Positions 25,770-33,823 of a stretch of DNA of 39,657 bases are shown here, piece by piece. Source of the stretch: UBA9676 sp036522155 (GTDB taxonomy: Bacteria > Actinomycetota > Actinomycetes > Streptosporangiales > Streptosporangiaceae); NCBI GenBank assembly GCA_036522155.1, contig DATDGI010000249.1, forward strand, positions 1 through 39,657, given 5' to 3'. A program made the position numbers and the translations under genes. How positions within the stretch are numbered: the stretch's first letter is position 1; each line of letters starts with the position of its first letter. Under the pieces are notes generated by a model. That model was given only the letters and a program-made list of their open reading frames with translations. It was not told the origin of the DNA and did no database searches.

Positions 25770-26246
25770 TCACGACTGGCGGTCGCCGCGTTGCCTGGCG
25801 GGGTAGTGGGATGCCTTGTGCCGCCGGATGTCGCTGCTGGTGCGCCGGGCGGTGAACGTCAGCGCGTCGTCCACAGTGATCTGGTAGCTGTCGGCGTCGA
25901 TGGTGACCTCGGCGGTCTTGCCGACGTGCGGGAGGCCGACCTGGATGCGCTGCCCTCCGATCATGATGGCGCCGCGCACTGATACCCGGCGCCGGACGAT
26001 CTGAGGTTCGGGCAGCCGGGGCCGGGTGGCCACTCCGGGGCGGGCGCCGCGCAGCTACGACCGTGCCTGCGCTGGTACCGGGCAGGCAACCGTGCGCACT
26101 AGAGTGCCGTTGCTGAGGATGTCGGCGATCGGACCGTCGAGGCGCAGGGTGATGCGCTGGCCAGCAAGCGGCAGATCAGCGCCGATGATATGGCTGCCGA
26201 GGCTGACATTCCCGGACGCGCTGACAGTCCGCTCCAGCTCAATGAC
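25770..26246 (-). pseudogene. IS481-type transposase C-terminal remnant
   Basis: Two reading frames, separated by a stop and shift near 26040, give together the C-terminal beta-barrel domain seen in actinobacterial IS481-family transposases: first VIELERTVSASGNVSLGSH and LAGQRITLRLDG (26055-26246), then LRGARPGVATRP and QIVRRRVSVRGAIMIGGQRI, QVGLPHVGKTAEVTIDAD (25770-26054). The DDE catalytic core is absent upstream. No terminal inverted repeats were found. It is a fossil of an insertion inside the island. Confidence 0.6.
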
Positions 26247-26564
26247 GGGGCCGGTGGCGGGTGGCTGTCGCGGCAGTCCCGCGGGCAGGCAACTCCGCGC
26301 CCACGTACAGACTCTTGCCCGCCGTGGGCCCGATGATGCACGCCCCGTGCGAGCGGCGGTGACAGCAGCCGTGACAGCAACGCCACCACACATCGGGCCA
26401 ACGCAGCCAACGTTGACACCCGGGTTCGCAAGGCCCTGGGCCAACAACACGCGCGCTGGGCAGGACTGATAAGCCGGAACCTCAGCCGAAGAGCGGAAGC
26501 TTCTGCTAGCAGGGAGCCAGCCAGCTCGTCCAGCGCCTGTCAGGCCTGTGCGAGTAGCTCGGGC
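26247..26564. other. Gene-free stretch
   Basis: 318 bp between the transposase remnant and the next gene. Minus-strand frames are open but change without any recognisable motif; part may be further decayed transposase sequence. No RNA or clear repeat was seen. Confidence 0.4.
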
Positions 26565-26855
26565 TCAGGTTCGGGGAAGTGCGGAGCGGTCGGCAGTCAT
26601 GTCCAGATAGCCGCCCAAGAATTGCAACGGTGCGGACACCAGGAACCACGCTGCCCACCCGTAGCATTTGCGCCGCTCTTGGCTAGTTCCCGCGCTGCGG
26701 CCGAGAGAGAGCAGAACGAGGCCGATGCCGAGATTAAAGCCGCCGGCGGCAAAGCGCACGCCAGCGACGCTACGGCGGTGCCGGTACTCCCATGGCGTGA
26801 TCAGACGCCTCATGCCGGATCGAGAGGGCGTGGTGCTGTCGTCTGGTGCGTGCAT
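26565..26855 (-). CDS. Small two-helix membrane protein
   Basis: 96 residues from the ATG at 26855, chosen because GGAGG stands 8 bases before it. After a charged N-terminus comes MRRLITPWEYRHRRSVAGVR, then helix 1 (FAAGGFNLGIGLVLLSLG) and helix 2 (YGWAAWFLVSAPLQFLGGYL), ending TADRSALPRT. The ITPWEYRH start is common in small actinobacterial membrane proteins of unknown role. Downstream neighbour on the same strand is the transposase remnant, upstream the nitroreductase-like gene. Confidence 0.6.
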   Translation of the reverse strand: MHAPDDSTTPSRSGMRRLITPWEYRHRRSVAGVRFAAGGFNLGIGLVLLSLGRSAGTSQERRKCYGWAAWFLVSAPLQFLGGYLDMTADRSALPRT

Positions 26856-26932
26856 CGGGATGCCTCCTGCCGTCGGCTGCCCGGTCACATGTCTAGATGA
26901 TATGGGTGGATCGTCAAGAACGGCACTCGCCG

Positions 26933-27411
26933 TCATGGCTCGCGGGTGAGCCGCACGATGGGGATCTCGCGGTCGGTCTTCTGCTGGTACGTGCCATAGC
27001 GTGGTGCCATGGCGGCGATGCGGGCGAGCGCGTCGGCCCGCTCCGGCCCTTGCAGGCTCCCGCCGCGGACCTTGAACCGCTGTTTGCCGACTTCCAGCCA
27101 GATGTCATCGGGATGCTTGGCCATGTTGAAGAACCAGGCTGGGTGGTGTGCTGCTCCGCCAAGCGAGGCGACGACGAGCCAGGAGTTGTCTCCGTCTGGA
27201 AAGCCTCCGACCGGGTTGTCCGGGTGCGCCCGGTCTTGGCGCCGCGCGTGCTGAGCAAGACGACGGGGAAGCCCATTCTGGAGCTGATCTTGGCGCCTCC
27301 CGAGCGGCGGTACCTGCGGATCATCAGGGTGCCCATGGGCTTGAAGAGCTTCAGGAGCGGTTTCGGTATCCGCGTCCCGCGGGTGCCCGGTGGGCTGACA
27401 CGAATGGCCAT
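26933..27411 (-). pseudogene. F420-dependent nitroreductase (Ddn family), frameshifted
   Basis: The ATG at 27411 follows GGAGGTGA, an ideal ribosome site. The first frame reads MAIRVSPPGTRGTRIPKPLL, FRVSGG-like RRYRRSGGAKISSRMGFPVV and LLSTRGAKTGRTRTT, the deazaflavin-binding start of the family. At 27211-27216 one C seems missing from a C-run; the continuing frame then gives PVGGFPDGDNSWLVVASLGG, AHHPAWFFNMAKHPDDIW, VARI-like ALARIAAMAPRYGTYQQKT and stops at 26933. Repaired length is about 160 residues, normal for the family. These proteins reduce nitro compounds or quinones with F420H2. Confidence 0.75.
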
Positions 27412-27657
27412 GTCGGTCACCTCCAGCTGCGTGATGCGCGCGAGCCGTTCGTCATCCAGACCTCCGGGATCCCTGAGCCTGGGCAGGCTCTGGTAAAGCC
27501 GGAGGAACGCGTCCAACAGACACTCGCGCCCCCAGAACTGTAACCGTGGTTCGCCGGCCCTACTGTCGGTGCATGACCCCGGCTGGCTTGGAGACCGGAT
27601 CATCGGGTGTGTCCGTATAGTCGCATGACCGTTCAAACTGGATGAGGGGAGCGCCAG

Positions 27658-27927
27658 ATGGGTGCTGAGGTGTACTGGGATGACCTGCTGCCGAGGCTGC
27701 AGGGGCTGGTCGATCGCCTCGATTACATCGAGAAGTATCTGGTTGATCTTGGTCAGGTGGCCGGCTATCGGTACGCACCCTTCAGCACTGGGCTTCCGCC
27801 CGAAGTGGCCGAGCTGGCGCGGGCCGGTAAGACGCTGGAGGCGGTCAAGCTGTATCGGCAGCTGACCAATGCCAACTTCGAGCAGGCGAAGATTGCGGTG
27901 CAAAAGGCGACGGCGGGCGGCATCTGA
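27658..27927 (+). CDS. Ribosomal protein L7/L12 C-terminal-domain-like small protein
   Basis: 89 residues with GAGGGGAG before the ATG. An amphipathic N-terminal helix (YWDDLLPRLQGLVDRLDYIE) looks like a coiled coil or dimerisation segment. The C-terminal part, PPEVAELARAGKTLEAVKLY then RQLTNANFEQAKIAVQKAT, resembles the helix-turn-helix pair of the L7/L12 C-terminal domain (the part that recruits translation factors), where IKAVREVTGLGLKEAK is replaced by AVKLYRQLTNANFEQAK. It lacks the L7/L12 N-terminal domain that binds L10. Real L7/L12 is encoded elsewhere. Function unknown. Confidence 0.7.
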   Translation: MGAEVYWDDLLPRLQGLVDRLDYIEKYLVDLGQVAGYRYAPFSTGLPPEVAELARAGKTLEAVKLYRQLTNANFEQAKIAVQKATAGGI

Positions 27928-28159
27928 AGGTCCATGCCGGTCTGCTTGCCAGCCTGCCACGCCAATGCCGTACTACTTGTTGTGTCCGCCGCGAGTGCAA
28001 CTGTCCAGGTAAATCGGGAGCCGGGTGGCGGCCGGCCGCTGGGAGATACCGGGGATCGGCCGGAACCTGTTTGCCGCACACGCGGCGCTGGACCGATTAC
28101 CCGGATATTCGGGCTGACTGACGTAAAGAACGTCGGACTCGCGCGAGAGTTCCGCACTG

Positions 28160-28693
28160 ATGTCATCGCTATCCTGGACCATCGATACTTCGCATGATGT
28201 GTCCGCTTACTCTGCTCTGTCGTGCTCGTTCTGCGGGAACAATCAACAGCAGGTCAAGAAGCTCATCGCCGTGCCGCCTGTGTACATCTGCGACGTGTGT
28301 GTGGGCCGAGCTGACGCGGTGATAGCCGGGCACGGCCTTACGGTCAGCACGCCCATCGCCACGATCCAGCAGGTAGGTGATGAGGCCGGGGCAGAACAGT
28401 GCGGATTCTGCGGGAAGCACCGCCACCAGGTCGCGGCCATGGCATCAGCTGGTGACACGCGGATCATCTGCGACGAGTGCCTGGAACTGTGTGACGAGAT
28501 ACTGAGCGAAGAAACCGCCCAAGCCTTGGCGATGATCGGTTCAGGCGAACGGGCAAGCTCGGAAGGAACGCCGGGCGGTCCTGGACGATCTGCCCATGCC
28601 TACGGATCAGAAGGCTGGGGTTCGAGTCCTTTGAGTGCGCCCAGGTCAAAGGCCACTCCTGGCCGTAACGTTCCCGGAACGATGCGGGTCTAG
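28160..28693 (+). CDS. Protein with two ClpX-type C4 zinc fingers
   Basis: 177 residues. Two copies of the ClpX N-terminal zinc-binding fold: SCSFCGNNQQQVKKLIAVPP with YICDVCV (about 21-50), and QCGFCGKHRHQVAAMASAGD with IICDECLELCDEIL (about 77-116). ClpX uses this fold for dimerisation and substrate or adaptor binding; no AAA+ domain follows here, so it may be an adaptor or regulator. The last 35 residues (from AYGSEGWGSSP) are encoded by the degenerate tRNA-Arg copy and the sequence behind it, so the original C-terminus may have been lost. The start lacks a strong ribosome site. Confidence 0.7.
   Translation: MSSLSWTIDTSHDVSAYSALSCSFCGNNQQQVKKLIAVPPVYICDVCVGRADAVIAGHGLTVSTPIATIQQVGDEAGAEQCGFCGKHRHQVAAMASAGDTRIICDECLELCDEILSEETAQALAMIGSGERASSEGTPGGPGRSAHAYGSEGWGSSPLSAPRSKATPGRNVPGTMRV
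28600..28654 (+). repeat. Degenerate tRNA-Arg 3' half (attR-like)
   Basis: Starting at CTACGGATCAGAAGG (anticodon loop) it aligns with 24188-24243 at about 86% with two single-base gaps, and continues through GCGCCCAGGTCA(A/G)AGGCC beyond the tRNA end. It is read as coding sequence by the zinc-finger gene. It probably marks the far end of an element once integrated at the tRNA. Confidence 0.8.
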
Positions 28694-28763
28694 CGTGCGG
28701 TTCGTGGGTGAGGTGCAGCCAGCGCCCAGGCCGACGGTCTTGATCGGCGGCAGGGGAATCCAG

Positions 28764-29933
28764 ATGAGAGCCCGGACGGCCTCGTGGGTGGCCGGGTGCG
28801 CCGCAGGGGTATCGGTCGCATTGACCGGCGGCGGGCTGACGCTGGCGTACGTGGACCGGCATCTGCCTGCCAGCCTGACTAACTGGACCTTCTCCAACGT
28901 CTCCGGGCAGCTGGTGAACGTGGCCGTCCCGGTGACGGGGCTCGTCCTTGCTTCCAGACGGCCGGAGAACCGGATTGGCTGGCTGTTCCTGGTGGCAGGG
29001 CTGGGCCTGGGCCTGGGCGGCTTCTCGAACCCATACGCGGTGCACGCACTGGTCGTGGACCACGGGTCCCTGCCCGCGGGCCGGCTGTTTGCCTGGCTGT
29101 CCAATTGGATCTGGATGATCCCAGTCGCCATGCTCGCCTTCCTGTTCCTGCTCTTCCCGACCGGGCGGCTGCGCTCACGGCGGTGGCGCCCGCCTGCATG
29201 GTTTGTGGGCGGGGCGCTCGCAGTCGCCACTGCATGGCTGCTGATCGCCGCCACCCGATCATGGGCGCACCCGTTCACCTCGTACGGCCCAGGGAGCCCC
29301 GGTCTGACCGCCTTGCTCTACGTGATGGCTGCCGTCCTGTTCAGTGCCGCGCTGCTGGTCAGCGTCGTGGCGCTCGTGGTCAGGTTCGCCAAGTCAGCGG
29401 GTGAGGAGCGGCTGCAGCTGAAGTGGTGCGCGTGGGCCGCTCTGGTGCTGGCCGTCGCTTTTGTCGCATCGGCCTGGGCGAACTCGGCGGTCGCGAACGT
29501 CCTGCAGAGCCTGGCATTCTTGTGGCTGTGGACAGCCATCGCCATCGCGGTCCTCAAGTACCGGCTGTATGACATCGACCGGATCATCTCCCGCACCCTG
29601 GCCTACGCCATTGTCACTGGCCTCCTGATCGGGCTGTATGCGGGCCTGGTGCTGCTGGCCACCCGCGTCCTGCCGTTCCATACCCCGGTCGCGGTCGCCG
29701 CCTCCACCCTGGCGGCGGCCGCGCTGTTCAGCCCGCTGCGGCGGCGGGTGCAGCGGGTGGTGGACCGGTGGTTCAACCGGGCCCGATACGACGCGGACCA
29801 GACGATCGCGGCGTTCGCCGCCCGGCTCAACGACGCCGTGGATCTGAACACCGTCCGCAGCGACCTGGTCGAGGTCGCGCGCCGGGCGCTGGAGCCCGCT
29901 CACGCCTCGGTATGGATCAGGCAGCAGGAGTAA
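28764..29933 (+). CDS. Multi-TM sensor-like membrane protein without kinase domain
   Basis: 389 residues from the ATG at 28764 (MRARTASWVAGCAAGVSVAL), which follows GGCAGGGG. About nine hydrophobic helices lead to the juxtamembrane segment KYRLYDIDRIISRTLAYAIV, and after two helices a cytoplasmic RRRVQRVVDRWFNRARYDAD and TIAAFAARLNDAVDLNTVRS segment. This architecture is that of the membrane part of many actinobacterial sensor histidine kinases; the protein ends (WIRQQE) where a GAF or kinase domain would begin, so signalling must go through a partner or is lost. Confidence 0.75.
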   Translation: MRARTASWVAGCAAGVSVALTGGGLTLAYVDRHLPASLTNWTFSNVSGQLVNVAVPVTGLVLASRRPENRIGWLFLVAGLGLGLGGFSNPYAVHALVVDHGSLPAGRLFAWLSNWIWMIPVAMLAFLFLLFPTGRLRSRRWRPPAWFVGGALAVATAWLLIAATRSWAHPFTSYGPGSPGLTALLYVMAAVLFSAALLVSVVALVVRFAKSAGEERLQLKWCAWAALVLAVAFVASAWANSAVANVLQSLAFLWLWTAIAIAVLKYRLYDIDRIISRTLAYAIVTGLLIGLYAGLVLLATRVLPFHTPVAVAASTLAAAALFSPLRRRVQRVVDRWFNRARYDADQTIAAFAARLNDAVDLNTVRSDLVEVARRALEPAHASVWIRQQE

Positions 29934-30080
29934 GACCAGGACGACGCTGGATACCGCTGGACCAAGCCACTGCGCAGGGCTCCCTGCGAGCAGGCCAGGC
30001 CCGCAGGACAGCGCCCCAGCACGCGGCGAGACCAACCACGGCGAGCAGGTTCAGGTGTTGGTGTGCCATGCCCAGCTCCG

Positions 30081-30536
30081 TCAGCGGTTTACCGAGGGTC
30101 GTTTCTCGGGCCCAATGTCCATGTCGTCCGCCGGGCCCTCTTGCGCGACACCGTAGTTTGACAAGCCGAGCAGATAACCAAACCCTGCGACGACAAGGAT
30201 CACCAGGAACGGCCACCACCAGGCGGCCGTGACCGCGATCGCGGCCGTCAGGCCGATGAACGCGGCGATCACAACGAAATTGCAGGCCAGGGCGCGCGAC
30301 CGCTGGCTGAGCAGCCGCTGGCGCTCGTCCGCCCGGGAGCCGGCCAGCGCGCCCTCGTCGGTGTCCTTCCCGCCCATCCGGTAGAGGAAGATCACGCGGA
30401 CGGCCGTGACGATCACGGTCATGATCGAGATCCACCACAACGGGCCGCCGCGCACCAGCCATGCGGCGGCGAACAGCGCCCCGGCGAGCGCAATCCCCAG
30501 AGGCTTGCGCAGGCGCGGGGAAATGAATGTCATCAT
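30081..30536 (-). CDS. Membrane protein paired with Xre regulator (DUF2178-like)
   Basis: 151 residues, MMTFISPRLRKPLGIALAGA. Four hydrophobic segments in two hairpins: GIALAGALFAAAWLV and WWISIMTVIVTAVRVIFLY, then ALACNFVVIAAFIGLTAAIA and WWWPFLVILVVAGFGYLLG. Between them a charged loop with DEGALAGSRADERQRLLSQR, the DER(Q/Y) segment typical of small membrane proteins coupled to Xre regulators. Its ATG overlaps the stop of the regulator gene by four bases (ATGA), so they are one operon. It probably senses a membrane-related signal or is the target of the regulator; function unknown. Confidence 0.75.
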   Translation of the reverse strand: MMTFISPRLRKPLGIALAGALFAAAWLVRGGPLWWISIMTVIVTAVRVIFLYRMGGKDTDEGALAGSRADERQRLLSQRSRALACNFVVIAAFIGLTAAIAVTAAWWWPFLVILVVAGFGYLLGLSNYGVAQEGPADDMDIGPEKRPSVNR

Positions 30537-30742
30537 GTGACTGCCTCCTCATCCTCCGGGTCGAACATCTTGTCGACCGTCAGGTCAAAGAACCGCGCGA
30601 TCGCGAACGCCAGCGGCAGCGACGGCAGGTACCGGCCGCTTTCGATGGAGATCACCGTCTGGCGCGAAACGCCCAGCGCCGCCGCCAGCTCAGCCTGCGA
30701 CATCTCCCGCTGGGTACGCTGCTCCCGGACCTGGTTACGCAT
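30533..30742 (-). CDS. Xre family HTH regulator
   Basis: 69 residues: MRNQVREQRTQREMSQAELA then ALGVSRQTVISIESGRYLPS, LAFAIARFFDLTVDKMF, the compact Xre/Cro helix-turn-helix of the YozG type with almost nothing else. The start ATG at 30742 lies six bases after the -10 box, so the transcript is probably leaderless. A perfect 16-bp palindrome overlapping that -10 box indicates autoregulation. Co-transcribed with the membrane protein. Confidence 0.9.
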   Translation of the reverse strand: MRNQVREQRTQREMSQAELAAALGVSRQTVISIESGRYLPSLPLAFAIARFFDLTVDKMFDPEDEEAVT

Positions 30743-30745
30743 GAT

Positions 30746-30777
30746 GTAAAGGTACCTTTACCTAGCTCCGATGTCAA
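30746..30777 (-). promoter_or_regulatory. Promoter with palindromic operator for the Xre operon
   Basis: On the minus strand a perfect TTGACA -35 box (30772-30777) is 17 bases from TACCTT (30749-30754). The 16-bp perfect palindrome GTAAAGGTACCTTTAC (30746-30761) covers the -10 box. A further half-site CCTTTAC lies at 30782-30788. The ATG follows six bases after the -10, so transcription likely starts at or near the start codon. Confidence 0.7.
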
Positions 30778-30877
30778 GCGACCTTTACTTGCACGCGTGG
30801 CTATCGGGTTTCTAGAGGCCCGGGCAGGGCAAGGCACGGCAGGCAGAGCGCAAACCAGGCTCGGCGAGGTCACCCAG

Positions 30878-31036
30878 CTGCAGTGCATCACGGTCACCGA
30901 CCTGCTGGCGCACCACGAGCGCGCACGGGCGGCGGGCGCTGACGTGTCCGAGATCTCGATGCGGGCGAACCGCGCGCGCAGCTACACCGTGGACGACCCG
31001 GAGGGTCATCGCTGGTACTTCAGCGAACCGTTGTAG
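30878..31036 (+). pseudogene. VOC/glyoxalase-like C-terminal remnant
   Basis: The last 52 codons, LQCITVTDLLAHHERARAAG then ARSYTVDDPEGHRWYFSEPL, form the C-terminal strand-helix-strand of a VOC family protein, including the typical DPEGHRWYFS. Nothing resembling the first half precedes it and there is no start with a ribosome site. It overlaps the end of the convergent hypothetical gene by 17 bases. Confidence 0.6.
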
Positions 31037-31565
31037 TCGGCGCCGCTTCGACGGCGGCGATGAAGCCGTCGGGGTCGACCAGGCTCAGGATGAGTGAAGT
31101 CACCTTCTCGTTCACGAACATGGTGTTGAGCGTGCGGCCGGTGTAGCAGGGTGGCTCGAGCGCGAGCTCCACCAGGCCATCCTCGGAGCCGTTGATCAGC
31201 AACCGCCCCCGCCCGCCGTGCACGCCCGTCGTTCCCCTGAGCCGGGCCCGGGACCGGCTAACGGACCTGATGGAACTCCGCGGGACGCTCAGCTTGTAGT
31301 CGCCCATCCGTACCTGGATCTCGCCGGGGCTGACCTCCACACCAGCCACACCCGGGCCGGTGCGGAACAGAAGAGTGTCCACCCAGGCGGTGAGCTTGCT
31401 CGTCCAGGCATCGTTGTAGCTGATCGCGAACCAGCCTGTGCCCCGAGCCTGGTTCGCACCTGCCGCCTGGTGCTCCCGGATCACTTCGCGGCGCGCGGCG
31501 GCATACGGCTCACCGGTCTCGGCCATGCGCTTGCGGGCCGCGGCCGTGATCTTGTCGTGTGACAT
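31020..31565 (-). CDS. Hypothetical protein with a KITAAARKRMAETGE N-terminus
   Basis: 181 residues. The first 30 (MSHDKITAAARKRMAETGEP, YAAARREVI) recur at the start of many otherwise unrelated actinobacterial proteins near regulators and toxins, and look like a small DNA- or protein-binding helix pair. The remainder (GWFAISYNDAWTSKLTAWVD, GVEVSPGEIQVRMGDYKLSV, PRSSIRSVSRSRAR) is beta-rich, resembling a PH-like or DUF of unknown role. No membrane segment. GGCACGATG gives a weak ribosome site. Confidence 0.65.
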   Translation of the reverse strand: MSHDKITAAARKRMAETGEPYAAARREVIREHQAAGANQARGTGWFAISYNDAWTSKLTAWVDTLLFRTGPGVAGVEVSPGEIQVRMGDYKLSVPRSSIRSVSRSRARLRGTTGVHGGRGRLLINGSEDGLVELALEPPCYTGRTLNTMFVNEKVTSLILSLVDPDGFIAAVEAAPTTTVR

Positions 31566-31798
31566 CGTGCCCTCAAACCGGCGGCCTCGTCCCGGCGCCT
31601 GGCCACCGTCAGCGGATCACGATGGAAGGAGAAACAGAACCCACGTCAGGGCTGCGCCACTGTTGTCCTCAGGCACTACCCTCAGCGCCGGGCTGGGGCA
31701 GCTCGGATCAGGCAGACGTGGCTGCCACTAGCAGCATACGGCCCCACAGCTTCTTGCCTGTCTTCCGGCACGGACGGGTGAGATGTCAGGCTGGTGGC

Positions 31799-32902
31799 AT
31801 GCGGCAGGTCCCGGAGCCAGACCGCAGCGAGTGGGTCGCCCGTATGCGCGAGCGCGCCCGGCTGGATGCCGAAGAGCTCGTGCCACGTCCACCGTTTCGC
31901 GTCTTCGGCCTGGCGGAACCGCCCCTGCGGCCGATGGCGCTGGCTGAGGCTGGGCGGGTGGGCAGCGGGTGGGAGACGATCACCCTCGCGTACGGGAACT
32001 GGGCCGACCGTGCGGGGCCGTTCATCAGCGTCACCAGCACAGCCGGGCCGGCTGATACGCATGAGCATGACGCCAAGGCGGACCTGGCCGGGGTGATCGA
32101 TCAGGAGCGCAACCGCCTCGCCGATCACGCCGGGGTGGACGATGAGGAACCGGCCGAACCACCCGAGTACGCGCGTGAACAGTTGTTCGTCGGCGACCTG
32201 GCGGTCAGTGGGCTGGTGTGCCGGCACGGGCCCGTGTGGGTGGCGTCGTTGCAGGTCGGCGAGGTGAGCGTGACGGTGTCGGGCCGCGGCTCCGGCCCGG
32301 GTTCGGTGCGGCTGGGCCCGGTCGCCGATCTTGAGCCCTACCTGCGGGGGCGTAACGAGATGCTCGGCCAGCTGGCCGAGCGCCACCGCCAGCAGCCGCC
32401 ACCAGTGCTTGAACCGGCGGAGGGTGTCGCGGCTTACCGCGCGCTGGCCGAGGCGGCACTGGAGTCTCAGTCGCGGGACGTCGCGGCACTGCATGCCGGG
32501 CGGGCGCCGAGGCACCGGGCCGGTGAGGGTGCGGTCATGCACGCGCTGTGGCAACGCGCGGTCCGCGAGCAGGGCGGCATCTCCGGGATCGATGCCTACC
32601 AGGCCGACGAGATCGTGACCCGTGTGGTCAACCATCTCACGCACCTGCAAGAGCAAGCGCCGTGGTTCACCGCCGAAGCCCAACTGCGCGAAGCCGCGAT
32701 CGATGAGACGCTGCGGCATGCCGTGCTGGGTGAGGACGTCTCCAGCCGGGTGGCGCAGCAAGCCTGGGCCAGCTACTGGGCGCATCACATGTCTCTCGGG
32801 GCTCACCAGTCCAGCTCAGTCCTGCGAGCCGAACTGGAAGTCGGCGGCCCGCTCATCACCGTCTGGCTGGAGGCCTGGTCGGCCTGGGCGGGGCACCGCT
32901 GA
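31799..32902 (+). CDS. Hypothetical protein, 367 residues
   Basis: MRQVPEPDRSEWVARMRERA from the ATG at 31799. Two regions: residues 1-175 contain aromatic strands (WETITLAYGNWADRAGPFIS, RHGPVWVASLQVGEVSVTVS); residues 215-320 are helical and charged (AALHAGRAPRHRAGEGAVMH, EIVTRVVNHLTHLQEQAPWF). I do not recognise a family. No signal peptide or membrane helix. Codon use is GC-rich like the core genes. It stands alone between the hypothetical gene at 31565 (divergent) and the methyltransferase (convergent). Confidence 0.65.
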   Translation: MRQVPEPDRSEWVARMRERARLDAEELVPRPPFRVFGLAEPPLRPMALAEAGRVGSGWETITLAYGNWADRAGPFISVTSTAGPADTHEHDAKADLAGVIDQERNRLADHAGVDDEEPAEPPEYAREQLFVGDLAVSGLVCRHGPVWVASLQVGEVSVTVSGRGSGPGSVRLGPVADLEPYLRGRNEMLGQLAERHRQQPPPVLEPAEGVAAYRALAEAALESQSRDVAALHAGRAPRHRAGEGAVMHALWQRAVREQGGISGIDAYQADEIVTRVVNHLTHLQEQAPWFTAEAQLREAAIDETLRHAVLGEDVSSRVAQQAWASYWAHHMSLGAHQSSSVLRAELEVGGPLITVWLEAWSAWAGHR

Positions 32903-32955
32903 TCGGCCGGGGCACCCAGGACACCTCTGATCAGCCTGGGCGGGGCGCGGCTGGA

Positions 32956-33762
32956 TCAGCCTGCGTGGCCGATCCGCCCAGCCAGTATGGCGACGTGGAT
33001 GTGCTCGGTGAAATGTTCATGCGGAGCGACAGCCCGGCGGACCTGCTCGGCGAAGGCCGGCCGTTGCGCCGGAGCGGGCAGCCGGGTCACCGGGAGCGCG
33101 GAGTAGATGCCACCCACGAGCTGGTCGAGGTCCAGTTCAGCGACATGATCCACGGCGGCGGCGAGCACGTCGAACCCGGCCGCGGCCAGGTCTTCGGAGT
33201 AACGCCGCTGGCTCTGCTCGTCGGTGCCACAGGCTGACGTCAGCTTGGTATCCAGCCAATGTTCGAGGTAGTCGCGCAGGGCGCGGGACCAGTCGGTGTC
33301 ATGAAGCCACAACGGCGTCCCGTTGGTCACCACCGCGACACCCCCACCCGGGCGGACCAGCGGGATGATCGCCCGGAACAGGGCTGGGTGGTCCATCCAG
33401 TGCAGGGCCTGGCCGATCGTCACTGCGGCGACCGAGTGGTCGCCCAGCACGCCCCGCAGTGCCGGGATGTCGGTGTCCGCGCCGATCATCCAGGTCACGT
33501 TGCGCACATCCCGCTTATGGGCGGCCTGCCGGGCGCGCCGCAGCATGTCCGGCTCGGGATCCACCGCGACGACCGCACGCACCCGCACCGCCATCGGCCA
33601 TGTCAGCTGGCCGGTTCCACAGCCCAGATCCACCACCACGTCCTGGCCGGTCAGCCCGAACGCCCCCGCCAGTGCGTCCAGGACCGCGCCGGGGTATCCG
33701 TGCCGGTACCGGTGGTAGAACTCGGCCACCTCCCCGCCGAAACCAAGCTCCACACCCGGCAC
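32956..33762 (-). CDS. Class I SAM-dependent methyltransferase
   Basis: 268 residues. Motif I is VVVDLGCGTGQLTWPMA (about 38-54), then AVDPEPDMLRRARQ (motif II) and AVTIGQALHWMDHP, the QALHWMD form typical of the UbiE/COQ5-like and trans-aconitate-like group of Rossmann methyltransferases. The N-terminus FGGEVAEFYHRYRHGYP is usual for this subgroup. The substrate cannot be read. It is 61 bp downstream of the nitronate monooxygenase gene on the same strand and may be co-transcribed. Confidence 0.85.
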   Translation of the reverse strand: MPGVELGFGGEVAEFYHRYRHGYPGAVLDALAGAFGLTGQDVVVDLGCGTGQLTWPMAVRVRAVVAVDPEPDMLRRARQAAHKRDVRNVTWMIGADTDIPALRGVLGDHSVAAVTIGQALHWMDHPALFRAIIPLVRPGGGVAVVTNGTPLWLHDTDWSRALRDYLEHWLDTKLTSACGTDEQSQRRYSEDLAAAGFDVLAAAVDHVAELDLDQLVGGIYSALPVTRLPAPAQRPAFAEQVRRAVAPHEHFTEHIHVAILAGRIGHAG

Positions 33763-33823
33763 GATCCCACCCGCGATCCCCGACCGGAAGCCAATTCAGC
33801 TCCCGGCGCACGGGCAGCCGGGA

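Larger units (their letters stand above)
24187..28654. mobile_element. Probable old tRNA-Arg-integrated island
   Basis: About 4.4 kb lies between the tRNA-Arg 3' half and a degenerate second copy of it at 28600-28654. The repeat starts in the anticodon loop and extends 18 bases past the tRNA end, the pattern left by tyrosine integrases. Content is mixed: partial, frameshifted and transposase-derived genes, with lower GC in the GNAT gene. No integrase, relaxase or replication gene is left. A local segmental duplication could also explain the repeat. Confidence 0.4.

Noticed and set aside
26914..27960. 348-codon minus-strand protein
   Set aside because: Only a short middle part resembles the Ddn family; the ends are out-of-frame or noncoding sequence, and a better start and a frameshift explain it.
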